A stretch of 7,778 bases of DNA from Planctomycetaceae bacterium (GCA_002684315.1 NYVB01000176.1:1-7778), one strand, 5' to 3'; shown: positions 1-6,602, counted from the stretch's first letter. The notes: a model not told the origin generated them from the sequence alone. Translations and numbers: made by a program.

Positions 1-2019
1 GCGTGCCTTGGCCCATCCGTCACCGTCTTCGACCATTCTGTCCAGAAGATCAGCTCGAAGCTTCTCGATCAGACGTGTCTGGTTTTCGGCATAATCCAGT
101 GGATTCTTGCCGTTATCGAAGCGCCGAGCCATGGGATCCGCACCATACGTATCTTCATCCGTCGCGAATGCGAGCATGGGATCAGCACAGCGCTTGGCCA
201 CTTCATTGGGGTCTCCGAATCCGTACCCGAATTCGATCGCCCAGTAGTCGTATGGCCCAAGTGTTTCCATCGTGAAGGGGCCCTGTGCCTCGCCGGCATC
301 GACATTGATGTTGACTGGGAGGTAGTCCATGACGCTGCCGGAGATCGGCTTTCCGGCCATTTCCTCGGTGTTCATCTCGGACAGGTCGTAGATGCCCGAA
401 CCCTTGAAATTATGCCTCAGACCAAGCGTGTGACCGACTTCATGCATGATCACGTCACGCAGCAGGGGGCCGATGTACCACTCGGGGACACCATCAAGTT
501 GCTGGCCTTCCGAAGCGTCGCGACCGAACGCTTCAGAAAGAAGCTTGGGGCTCGTCTTCATGAGTGCGATGCTCATCGACTTCATGGCACGATTGGTGCA
601 GATGGGTGAGATTCTCTCGACTTCGTGATCCACTTCGCCATCACCGGCGATCAGCGTTGTCGGCATCTTCAAGACGGGAGGCGTCACGGGAAGTCCGCGA
701 TTACGCCGCTCGGCGGCCTGTCGCATGAGCGAGCGTGCCGTCGTGTCGCGTTCTGCGGGAGCGGCAAGAAGGACTCTGGGGTCAAGGTGGGGTCGATCTT
801 CCAACCAGGCGAGGGTGTCCGGGGTGAACCCTTCCATGGCCTGTTCGGGGATCTGGCGTTCCCATGTCTTCACCCAGCTGTTGACGAATCCTTCATCCAT
901 GACCACGTCGGCATCTAGGATCTGTCCGGTTTGAGGATGAACTCTGCTGGGTCCGATTGCGAAGCCCATGTTCGAATTGGTCCAGACGATGAAGTTGTAT
1001 CGAGCGTCTTCGGGGTCCTTCTTCATGTGGGCGCCGGTGACGGCGTCCTGCTGATAGACCTCGATCGCATTGAAAATACCGATGTCTTCGAATGCCTTGT
1101 TCCACTCGAGGACACCTTCTCGAACCCATCGTCGATAGCGAACGGGGATGTTGTTTTCGAGATAGAAGACGATCGGTTCCTTGGGCGGGCTCAGTTCAAG
1201 GCTCTTGTCGGCCTTTTCGACGTGCCAGCGATTGATCAGGCGTTTCCAGGGCGAATCAGCTGAAGCATCACCGATGTCCTGGTAGCTCGTCGTGAAGTAT
1301 CCAATGCGCTGGTCAGCTGTTCGCGGCTTGTAGCCCGAGGACTTCGGGATGTCACGCATCGAGTAGGCAAGCGTGATGAAGCGCCCGCTTCTGTCCGGCA
1401 TTTCAAAGGCCAATTCGGTGTTTTTGGGGAAAGCCTTGGCTTTCTTGACCACAGCGAGGTTTGTCTTCGCGCCTGAAGTGATTCTTCCGAAGAAGTCACC
1501 CGAACCTCGAACGAACAGGTTGGTGGCATTGATGACAGGACCGCCGTTGGGGCCCATCGCCATGATTGGGACATCAAGGACGACACGGTCGGTGTTCACT
1601 CGAGCTGATGCCGAGCGACTCTGGCTGTCGCCGGTGGTACGAACGCCGAGGTTGGGTTCGACCAGAGCGATTCGTTTTCCGAATTTCTTCCACTTCGCGT
1701 AGAGCAGGCCATTCTGGACTGCCGCCATGTCGATTCCACTCGACACGGTCCAGCCAAGAAAGACATTTCGTTTCGAGTAGTCACGGGGAAGTTCCGCCAG
1801 AACCTGCTGGGTCTTGTTGTTCACCCAGAGGTGGTAGAGGGGGCGCTCGTCATCTTCAGTTGATTTCACTTCCGTGAAGCCCTTGGAGATGTCCGCAAAC
1901 GGTGGGTAGTCGGGAGCATTCTGTGCCGCCGCGACTGGGGCCGAACCGGCACTTGCGAGAGCCACGGGCAGGACGACGGCAGAGGCCATCGTCAGAAGAA
2001 GGACAGTTGTCTTGGGCAT
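1..2019 (-). CDS. Secreted zinc-dependent metalloprotease (DUF5117/DUF4953 type), C-terminus beyond left edge
   Basis: The frame is open for 673 codons from the ATG at 2019 to base 1 with no stop, so the protein continues outside the window. Residues 1-24 form a signal peptide (basic start, hydrophobic core, ALASA cleavage region), so it is probably exported. The zinc site is HEVGHTLGLRH at residues 526-536, an exact HExxHxxGxxH motif: three zinc-binding histidines and catalytic Glu527. A Met-turn-like SVMDY follows at 562-566, as in metzincin-fold peptidases. This combination and the long N-terminal region recall the DUF5117/DUF5118/DUF4953 zinc metalloproteases, common in planctomycetes and Bacteroidetes, typically around 800 residues or more; roughly the last fifth would be missing. 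Substrate is unknown; peptide hydrolysis in the envelope or outside the cell is inferred. The start is supported by a strong Shine-Dalgarno. Family call is from remembered motifs, without a profile search. Confidence 0.9.
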   Translation of the reverse strand, partial: MPKTTVLLLTMASAVVLPVALASAGSAPVAAAQNAPDYPPFADISKGFTEVKSTEDDERPLYHLWVNNKTQQVLAELPRDYSKRNVFLGWTVSSGIDMAAVQNGLLYAKWKKFGKRIALVEPNLGVRTTGDSQSRSASARVNTDRVVLDVPIMAMGPNGGPVINATNLFVRGSGDFFGRITSGAKTNLAVVKKAKAFPKNTELAFEMPDRSGRFITLAYSMRDIPKSSGYKPRTADQRIGYFTTSYQDIGDASADSPWKRLINRWHVEKADKSLELSPPKEPIVFYLENNIPVRYRRWVREGVLEWNKAFEDIGIFNAIEVYQQDAVTGAHMKKDPEDARYNFIVWTNSNMGFAIGPSRVHPQTGQILDADVVMDEGFVNSWVKTWERQIPEQAMEGFTPDTLAWLEDRPHLDPRVLLAAPAERDTTARSLMRQAAERRNRGLPVTPPVLKMPTTLIAGDGEVDHEVERISPICTNRAMKSMSIALMKTSPKLLSEAFGRDASEGQQLDGVPEWYIGPLLRDVIMHEVGHTLGLRHNFKGSGIYDLSEMNTEEMAGKPISGSVMDYLPVNINVDAGEAQGPFTMETLGPYDYWAIEFGYGFGDPNEVAKRCADPMLAFATDEDTYGADPMARRFDNGKNPLDYAENQTRLIEKLRADLLDRMVEDGDGWAKAR

Positions 2020-2027
2020 CCAGAAAT

Positions 2028-2033
2028 ACTCCT
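2028..2033 (-). promoter_or_regulatory. Shine-Dalgarno for the metalloprotease
   Basis: On the minus strand AGGAGT lies 8 bases upstream of the ATG at 2019. It is one of the best ribosome binding sites in the window and fixes the start, which also places the signal peptide at the N-terminus. Confidence 0.8.
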
Positions 2034-2050
2034 GATCTTGAATCTGTCTT

Positions 2051-2075
2051 GAGGGGCTCACTGTTGAGCCTCCTC
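2051..2075 (-). other. Hairpin in the leader upstream of the metalloprotease
   Basis: GGCTCA (2055-2060) pairs with TGAGCC (2065-2070) around a 4-base loop, and GAGG (2051-2054) pairs with CCTC (2072-2075) with one bulged base. The stem of about 10 bp ends some 17 bases before the Shine-Dalgarno. No T-run follows on the minus strand, so it is not a standard terminator. It could stabilise the 5' leader or end read-through from the upstream lipoprotein gene; neither is shown. The rest of 2020-2252 shows no convincing promoter to me. Confidence 0.4.
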
Positions 2076-2252
2076 TGAGTTAACACGAGCTAGAGGTACC
2101 TGTTGAGACGACTGAACGTCGCATCAAGTTCTTCGTTTTTCCACGAATATGGGTCACGAGTCCACCTTTAAATCGGCATTATTCCCTTTCGTCCTATAAC
2201 GGCATTCAGGGAAAATACAGGATGGCCCTCAGGTTATGGATCGGAGTGGTCA

Positions 2253-3713
2253 TCAGGGGTACGAATTGGACGCATTTGCGGTCGACAAAAGCTCCAAAAG
2301 TACCTCTGGGGGGGTTGGATCGAGTTTTTTGACCATTTTCAGGTGAGACGAGCTGAACCCAGAGCGTCCCGCTTCTGCGATGACCGACTTCCAGAGACCA
2401 AGATCCCTTTCATTCAATAAATTTTCCCAGCCAACAACCACTGCCAGGTCTGCGCCTTCCAAAGTCACCTCACCAAACAGAGCGGTCTGCACCTCGGAAT
2501 CAGGAGAAGACCAGAATGCATAGGCAGGAGGAGCCCCGAAAAGCGGGCCGCCCTCGTCCCTGAACTGAAGTGCGAACTCCAGTCCTTGTGGTGTCGACTC
2601 CTCGCCATCCGGGTTCTTCACTTGAGATGACTCAGGTACTGCAGGGCTGCCATTGGTGAGGTAGGGAAGAGCGGATGGCTCGAGTTCGATCGTCGCAATG
2701 CTGTCGATGCCCCCTCCAAGAATCTGCACCCCGAATGGTGAAGGGGGAAAGATCACACCGCCGGAACGAAGTGTTTTCTTCTCGGACTCCGTGATGGCAG
2801 GAGAGTCCAAGAGGATCTGTTCATATTTGGGGGATTGAGCGGCAAACAACAGAAGTGAAAAACCCCAACCTCTGATCTGCGACCAATTCAATTCCTTTCG
2901 TTCGGGATCCATCTGCTGGATGAACCTGAGGGCGATTCGTTCCCCGGACTCACGCCACGCACGTTCACGTTCCTTCCGGCTGGAATTGCCATCAAGCCCA
3001 AGAACGAATCCGAGATGAAGCTCATCGGTTTCGAGCGGTGCATCAAGCGATATCGAGATGAGAATGGGAAGCAGGACTTCAAGCCTGAATCTTTCATCAC
3101 CATCAAGCGGCTCCCCATCATCGGTGTCACGAACTTGAAATCCGACCCTTTGAGCGCTCATGACGGCGCCTGCACCTGTGAATCTGAGGTAGGCATCCAC
3201 CGCTCCTGGAATGACCTTGTCTTCGAAGAAACGTTCTATCCGTTGTTCGTTCTTCTCGCCGAACTCTCGAATGGCCCATAGTTTCGCGATTCGAAGCCAG
3301 AGGATTCCGGACTCCACTCTCTGGACCAGATCCCCCCAGACACCTCGAACGGGACGGGGATCCTCGAACCAGAACGTCGACGAACCAAGGGCGCCATTCA
3401 GTCTGCTCCAGCCGTTGTGACCGGAAAGTTCATCAGGAAGGTCCGAGTCAAATTGAGCCTGGAACATAAGCTCCCCCGACTCATCGCGTTGGCCATCCTG
3501 TCCATAGGCTTGTTCAAGACGTCGTATTTCGGTGTTGGATGGCGCGCTGTCACTGAAGGTCCTTTGAGGTCCATCAGCGTTCTCCTGCATCTTGATGCGA
3601 AACTCGCGCTTCGAACAGGCAAGGAGACATGTCATGGTGAGACCTGCCATCAGGCATGCCACCATCGGCTTCGTCATGTTGGCGTTGAACCGCAGGGCAT
3701 TGAGAGAGATCAT
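2253..3713 (-). CDS. Predicted lipoprotein of unknown function (486 aa)
   Basis: I do not recognise the family. The N-terminus is a lipoprotein signal: a hydrophobic stretch at about residues 17-32 ends in the lipobox L-L-A-C with Cys33 as the lipidated residue. Ser34 at +2, rather than Asp, would favour the outer membrane if Lol-like sorting rules apply. The mature part is soluble, acidic and rich in charged residues, with no further membrane span, no repeats and no catalytic motif I can name. The start at 3713 overlaps the stop of the Nudix gene (ATGA, 3710-3713) and has an AAAGGA site 5 bases upstream. The internal Met13 has no such site, so the longer start is preferred even though it gives a slightly long signal peptide. 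Overlap and strand indicate co-transcription and probable translational coupling with the Nudix gene. A role in envelope biology is inference from the lipobox only. Confidence 0.8.
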   Translation of the reverse strand: MISLNALRFNANMTKPMVACLMAGLTMTCLLACSKREFRIKMQENADGPQRTFSDSAPSNTEIRRLEQAYGQDGQRDESGELMFQAQFDSDLPDELSGHNGWSRLNGALGSSTFWFEDPRPVRGVWGDLVQRVESGILWLRIAKLWAIREFGEKNEQRIERFFEDKVIPGAVDAYLRFTGAGAVMSAQRVGFQVRDTDDGEPLDGDERFRLEVLLPILISISLDAPLETDELHLGFVLGLDGNSSRKERERAWRESGERIALRFIQQMDPERKELNWSQIRGWGFSLLLFAAQSPKYEQILLDSPAITESEKKTLRSGGVIFPPSPFGVQILGGGIDSIATIELEPSALPYLTNGSPAVPESSQVKNPDGEESTPQGLEFALQFRDEGGPLFGAPPAYAFWSSPDSEVQTALFGEVTLEGADLAVVVGWENLLNERDLGLWKSVIAEAGRSGFSSSHLKMVKKLDPTPPEVLLELLSTANASNSYP

Positions 3714-4240
3714 TGAGATCCTTTCACAAGATGCGCTGCAAGCCGGACCTTGAAATCGACCATGCCATTCGAAGCCTCGAAATCCTCGATGAATGACTTG
3801 AGCCCTTGAAGGGGGACTTTGTGAACGACGATCGATTCACCTTCGATTCCACCACCAGGCTGTGTCTGTCGCAACCCATGGGCTCGAACAAGGTGAACCA
3901 CCTCGTCGGCAAGTCCCGCACTGCTTGGACCAGAGAAAAGAGGTTCAATCGACTCAGCGGTGTACCCGGTCTCTTCGAGCAGTTCTCTGTGTGCGGCCTC
4001 TTGAAATGACTCCGGTGCGGAGTCTCCCACGAGGCCTGCAGGAAGCTCGAGGACCTTCACCGCGACTGGTGCACGGTACTGCTCCACGAGAACAAGTTGC
4101 TCCTCATCGTTGACTGCGATGATGCCCACCACACCCGTCGCATGTGTGCGGGTGACATATTCCCAGCCATGGTCGGAAAGGAACATGAGGTGCTTGCCTC
4201 GATGAAAACAGTGGGGCTGGGATTCGGAATTTTGGTTCAT
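3710..4240 (-). CDS. Nudix hydrolase, ADP-ribose pyrophosphatase-like
   Basis: The 176-residue protein is a Nudix hydrolase. This superfamily cleaves nucleoside diphosphates linked to another moiety, using divalent metal. The Nudix box spans residues 69-93, with the REx2EExG core read as RELLEETGY at 85-93; Glu86, Glu89 and Glu90 are the expected metal ligands. The preceding VEQYRAPV (52-59) and LELPAG (64-69), and the later GPSSAGLADE, are the pattern of the ADP-ribose pyrophosphatase/NudF-like subgroup. The substrate is therefore probably ADP-ribose or another NDP-sugar, but this is inference. The loop between the box glycine and the first glutamate is two residues longer than the usual Gx5E. 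No signal peptide, so cytosolic. Length fits the family. It is the first gene of a minus-strand unit with the overlapping lipoprotein gene. No Shine-Dalgarno is visible before the ATG at 4240. Confidence 0.9.
   Translation of the reverse strand: MNQNSESQPHCFHRGKHLMFLSDHGWEYVTRTHATGVVGIIAVNDEEQLVLVEQYRAPVAVKVLELPAGLVGDSAPESFQEAAHRELLEETGYTAESIEPLFSGPSSAGLADEVVHLVRAHGLRQTQPGGGIEGESIVVHKVPLQGLKSFIEDFEASNGMVDFKVRLAAHLVKGSQ
3719..3724 (-). promoter_or_regulatory. Shine-Dalgarno for the lipoprotein, inside the Nudix coding end
   Basis: AAAGGA on the minus strand lies 5 bases before the ATG at 3713. It sits within the last codons of the Nudix gene, next to the ATGA stop/start overlap, and decides between the start at 3713 and a downstream in-frame ATG at 3677 that lacks any such site. 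Confidence 0.65.
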
Positions 4241-4260
4241 GGTGAGTTAGAATATCCACT
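4241..4260. promoter_or_regulatory. 20-base divergent start region, overlapping -10-like elements
   Basis: Only 20 bases separate the ATG of the Nudix gene (4240, minus) from the ATG of the aminotransferase (4261, plus). TAGAAT at 4248-4253 is a 5/6 match to a plus-strand -10 with 7 bases to the ATG. On the minus strand TATTCT (4254-4249) is a 4/6 match with 8 bases to the ATG. Neither ATG has a Shine-Dalgarno at normal spacing. Transcripts starting at these elements would be leaderless or nearly so. No good -35 is seen for either, so alternative promoters inside the opposing genes cannot be excluded. Confidence 0.4.
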
Positions 4261-5448
4261 ATGGAAGCACCACATGATCGAAAAGCGCGTAATCGAACCG
4301 GTTCCAGGCTTGCTCCTTTCGGTACCACGATCTTTTCAACCATCACTGCCAAGGCCAATGCATCCGGGGCGATCAATCTTGGGCAGGGATTTCCCGACAG
4401 CGATCCTCCCCGGGAACTGATCGAACTCGTCTCCGACATGCACCATGCCGGAAGAAACCAGTACTCGCCGATGCCTGGTCTTCCATCGCTGAGATCCGCG
4501 GTTTCCAAGGACAGAGAGCGACGTGGATTCACGTCCTGGGACCCTGATTCCGAGATCACCATCACCAGCGGAGCCACCGAGGCTCTGGCAGCGACATTTC
4601 TGGGTCTTCTCGAGATTGGTGATGAAGTCATTCTGTTTGACCCGGCATATGACGCCTATCCCGCCGGTATCTCGATGTCAGGAGCCGTCCCGGTCAGGCT
4701 TTCGACGGAAGACGATGATTTTCAGATCACACGTTCCGCGCTGGAATCAGCCCTGACATCCCGGACGAAGATGGTCGTTTTGAACACTCCCTGGAACCCG
4801 ACCGGCCGAGTCGTCTCCGAATCTGAAATCGAGCTGATCGCGGACCTGTGCCGACGTCATGACCTGATCTGCATCAGTGACGAGGTCTACGAACGCCTCG
4901 TCTTCGAGGGGCGGCACCGCTCGATCGCTGACCTGCCGGGCATGCGCGAACGCTCCGTGGTCGTCTCCAGCCTCGGCAAGAGGTATTCATGCACCGGATG
5001 GAAAATCGGTTGGGCCTGTGCTTCAGAGCCTATGACGGAGGCGATTCGAGCGGCGCATCAGTTCCTGGTGTTCTCCGTACCTGAGCCCCTGCAACATGCA
5101 GCGCACCACGCATTGACCAGATTGGATGAAGCGTGGGAGCAGGACCTTCATGAAACCTATCGGCATCGAAGGACCCTGTTGTTCGATGGACTCCGCTCCG
5201 CTGGACTTCGCCCGCGCGTCACGGAAGGCAGCTACTTCATCCTTGCGGAGACCGGCAAGGACGACGTCGATGATGTGGCATTCTGTGAACGCATGATCTC
5301 GGATGCTCGGGTGGCGGCGATACCAGCAAGCATATTCACCCATCAGGGATCCGGATGTCGTTCACACGTTCGCTTCGCCTTCTGCAAGGCTGAGCGTGAT
5401 CTGACCGAGGCCATCGCTAGGATCACCAGAATGAGATCAGGAACCTGA
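4261..5448 (+). CDS. PLP-dependent aminotransferase, class I/II (kynurenine/glutamine/methionine aminotransferase-like)
   Basis: The 395-residue protein is a complete fold-type I aminotransferase, transferring amino groups between an amino acid and a 2-oxo acid through pyridoxal phosphate in the cytosol. Visible landmarks in order: INLGQGFPD near residue 40; ITSGATEAL near 100, the phosphate-binding loop; GDEVILFDPAYDAYP near 120-135; NTPWNPTG at 175-182 with Asn179 contacting PLP; SDEVY at 206-210 with Asp207 and Tyr210; SSLGK with the Schiff-base Lys240, followed by TGWKIGW; and HVRFAF with the carboxylate-binding Arg371. The GQGFPD start and NTPxNPTG suit the kynurenine/glutamine K/methionine transaminase subgroup. 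Trp178 stands where His is more usual. Substrate cannot be settled from sequence, so no symbol is given. Its stop is followed 48 bases later by the QueC-like gene on the same strand, probably one transcription unit. Confidence 0.93.
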   Translation: MEAPHDRKARNRTGSRLAPFGTTIFSTITAKANASGAINLGQGFPDSDPPRELIELVSDMHHAGRNQYSPMPGLPSLRSAVSKDRERRGFTSWDPDSEITITSGATEALAATFLGLLEIGDEVILFDPAYDAYPAGISMSGAVPVRLSTEDDDFQITRSALESALTSRTKMVVLNTPWNPTGRVVSESEIELIADLCRRHDLICISDEVYERLVFEGRHRSIADLPGMRERSVVVSSLGKRYSCTGWKIGWACASEPMTEAIRAAHQFLVFSVPEPLQHAAHHALTRLDEAWEQDLHETYRHRRTLLFDGLRSAGLRPRVTEGSYFILAETGKDDVDDVAFCERMISDARVAAIPASIFTHQGSGCRSHVRFAFCKAERDLTEAIARITRMRSGT

Positions 5449-5483
5449 GTGCGCATCTTCGCACCGAGAAGCACGCAGATGGC

Positions 5484-5490
5484 GGAAGGA
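5484..5490 (+). promoter_or_regulatory. Shine-Dalgarno for the QueC-like gene
   Basis: GGAAGGA lies 6 bases before the ATG at 5497. It supports this start over an in-frame GTG at 5449, which directly abuts the aminotransferase stop and has its own weaker AGGA at 5439-5442. The ATG start also puts the PP-loop-like strand right at the N-terminus, as in QueC. Confidence 0.65.
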
Positions 5491-5496
5491 AGCCCC

Positions 5497-6102
5497 ATGA
5501 ATCGAATCGTGTTACTGACGGATGGTGGTATCGAGTCTCTGGTGACCGCATCGCTGATCCTCAAGGACGTTCAGCGAACATCGTCAACCCTGGATCGATT
5601 CACGCTCGGGTGCCAGATCGATCATTCCAACGAATGTCCCGAACTGGTCTCGTCTCGAAAGAGCTGCATTGAAGCGCAGTCGAATCTGATCGATTCCGAA
5701 GCGACCGAATTCATGCCGCGAAACGCATCTCTCATCTCCGTTCTGGCTCGAGCGATTGAACACGCCGGCCCCAAAGGACGCCTTTACTGGCCTGTCCGCT
5801 GCGGTACTGAGGTCCATCTGCTTCAGAAGACGATGGACGCGGTGACCGCTTTGATTCGTCTCAACACGATCATCACCGGCAGCCCTGGACCGGAACTGAT
5901 CCTGCCCATGATCGATCTCGATCACGAGCAGGTCACCGAACTGGCTGGCGAGCTTGATGCGCCCCTCCAATCCGGGTGGCCATGCCGCAGTTCTTCGGTG
6001 TCCCCATGCACCTCATGCGCGAGCTGCATGGCATGGGATTCGGCCTTGACGGCATCCGGTCTGATTCTGGTTCGGACTGAAATGTCCCGGGAGGGTCCCT
6101 GA
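5497..6102 (+). CDS. QueC-like PP-loop protein with a degenerate ATP motif
   Basis: The 201-residue protein has the layout of QueC, the 7-cyano-7-deazaguanine synthase that makes preQ0 for queuosine and 7-deazaguanine DNA modification. A beta strand leads into TDGGIES at residues 8-14, where QueC has SGGxDS. MPRNASLISVLARA (73-86) resembles the QueC PGRN helix. LILPMIDLDHEQVTELAGEL (134-153) resembles the segment before the metal site. A CX7CX2CX2C cluster (Cys163, 171, 174, 177) matches the QueC zinc site. Differences: the PP-loop serine and aspartate are replaced by Thr8 and Glu13, with an extra Asp9; the lysine expected after the second motif is His143; and the protein is some 30 residues shorter than E. 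coli QueC. It may be a diverged enzyme with another substrate or an inactive relative. No other queuosine gene is nearby. A longer form from GTG 5449 (217 residues) is possible. The QueC resemblance is from remembered sequence, not an alignment. Confidence 0.65.
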   Translation: MNRIVLLTDGGIESLVTASLILKDVQRTSSTLDRFTLGCQIDHSNECPELVSSRKSCIEAQSNLIDSEATEFMPRNASLISVLARAIEHAGPKGRLYWPVRCGTEVHLLQKTMDAVTALIRLNTIITGSPGPELILPMIDLDHEQVTELAGELDAPLQSGWPCRSSSVSPCTSCASCMAWDSALTASGLILVRTEMSREGP

Positions 6103-6114
6103 GTCCATTTTTTT
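6074..6114 (+). terminator. Possible intrinsic terminator after the QueC-like gene
   Basis: GGACT (6074-6078) can pair with AGTCC (6102-6106), enclosing a small inner hairpin GGGA (6089-6092)/TCCC (6096-6099). One base later comes a run of seven T (6108-6114). The structure overlaps the last codons and stop of the gene. The stem is broken and moderate, but the T-run position is right. Confidence 0.45.
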
Positions 6115-6148
6115 GATCTTTTCAGGCATCTCTTCCGCCCTTGGCCTC

Positions 6149-6177
6149 TTGAGTCCGGGGCCATTTCCTTGTACTGT
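6149..6177 (+). promoter_or_regulatory. Putative sigma-70-type promoter of rplU
   Basis: TTGAGT (6149-6154) and TACTGT (6172-6177) are separated by 17 bases, giving 4/6 matches to each consensus hexamer with ideal spacing. The predicted start near 6184 gives a leader of about 33 bases before the GTG of rplU, long enough to contain its ribosome binding site. The promoter lies after the T-run that probably ends the preceding unit. Confidence 0.5.
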
Positions 6178-6206
6178 TCTCGATTCTCCCACAACTGCTA
6201 GGAAAC

Positions 6207-6210
6207 GGAG
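6207..6210 (+). promoter_or_regulatory. Shine-Dalgarno for rplU
   Basis: GGAG lies 6 bases upstream of the GTG at 6217 and supports this non-ATG start, which gives the N-terminus MYAII normal for bL21. Confidence 0.7.
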
Positions 6211-6216
6211 CACACC

Positions 6217-6537
6217 GTGTACGCGATCATTGAAGACAGTGGAACTCAGATCAAAGTCTCAGAAGGCGATGTCATCGACGTCGATCTTCGTGAAAGAGAT
6301 GACGATTCCCCAATCAAGTTCGAACGAGTGCTCGCAATCGGAGACACATCGAATGAGGATGCCGCCCGTGTCGGCATGCCCTACATCGATGGTGCCTCAG
6401 TGACTGCTGAAGTCATCGAGGAGATCAAGGAAGACAAGATCCACGTGATCAAGTTCAAGCGTCGCAAGGGCTACCGCCGCAAGATCGGCCACCGCCAGCG
6501 AATGCTTCGAATCAAGATCGGTGCGATCTCAGGGTAA
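6217..6537 (+). CDS. rplU: 50S ribosomal protein bL21
   Basis: bL21 binds 23S rRNA in the large ribosomal subunit. The 106-residue length is normal. The start MYAII, the EGDVIDVD segment (16-23), VGMPYIDGASVTAEV (52-66) and the basic RNA-binding tail KFKRRKGYRRKIGHRQ (79-94) are the family signature. The usual GGKQYRV near residue 10 is changed to SGTQIKV (8-14), a modest deviation. Translation begins at GTG. In most bacteria rplU is followed closely by rpmA (bL27). Here a strong terminator and a gene on the opposite strand follow, so rplU is its own transcription unit and rpmA must lie elsewhere. Confidence 0.97.
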   Translation: MYAIIEDSGTQIKVSEGDVIDVDLRERDDDSPIKFERVLAIGDTSNEDAARVGMPYIDGASVTAEVIEEIKEDKIHVIKFKRRKGYRRKIGHRQRMLRIKIGAISG

Positions 6538-6562
6538 TCAAGTTCCCTGTCAATCGATTCAT

Positions 6563-6595
6563 CAGGAGCGCCAGAGATGGCGCTCCTGTCTTTTT
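6563..6595 (+). terminator. Rho-independent terminator of rplU
   Basis: A perfect 10-bp stem, CAGGAGCGCC (6563-6572) with GGCGCTCCTG (6579-6588), closes a 6-base loop and is followed by TC and five T (6591-6595). It begins 25 bases after the rplU stop. On the minus strand no T-run follows the hairpin, so it mainly serves rplU, although it also sits just past the end of the convergent gene. Confidence 0.93.
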
Positions 6596-6602
6596 ACATG
6601 AT

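Noticed and set aside
2131..2147. Short inverted repeat TTCGT/ACGAA in the gap before the metalloprotease
   Set aside because: A 5-bp stem with a 6-base loop is too short to distinguish from chance, and it has no terminator features.
4104..4631. 175-codon open frame on the minus strand across the aminotransferase start
   Set aside because: It lies antisense to the aminotransferase and overlaps the Nudix gene in another frame. Its product is low-complexity, Ser/Arg/Pro-rich and without motifs.
5449..5496. GTG at 5449 as start of the QueC-like gene, giving 16 extra residues
   Set aside because: It is possible, with AGGA 6 bases upstream, but the ATG at 5497 has the stronger GGAAGGA and matches the QueC N-terminus.
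5400..5500. A preQ1 or other riboswitch before the QueC-like gene
   Set aside because: The 48-base gap has no recognisable aptamer or pseudoknot, only a ribosome binding site.
5584..5970. 128-codon minus-strand open frame opposite the QueC-like gene
   Set aside because: The plus-strand product carries the cysteine cluster and QueC-like order, so the antisense frame is a shadow.
6113..6403. 96-codon plus-strand open frame overlapping rplU
   Set aside because: It crosses the rplU promoter and coding region in another frame, with no ribosome binding site or motif.
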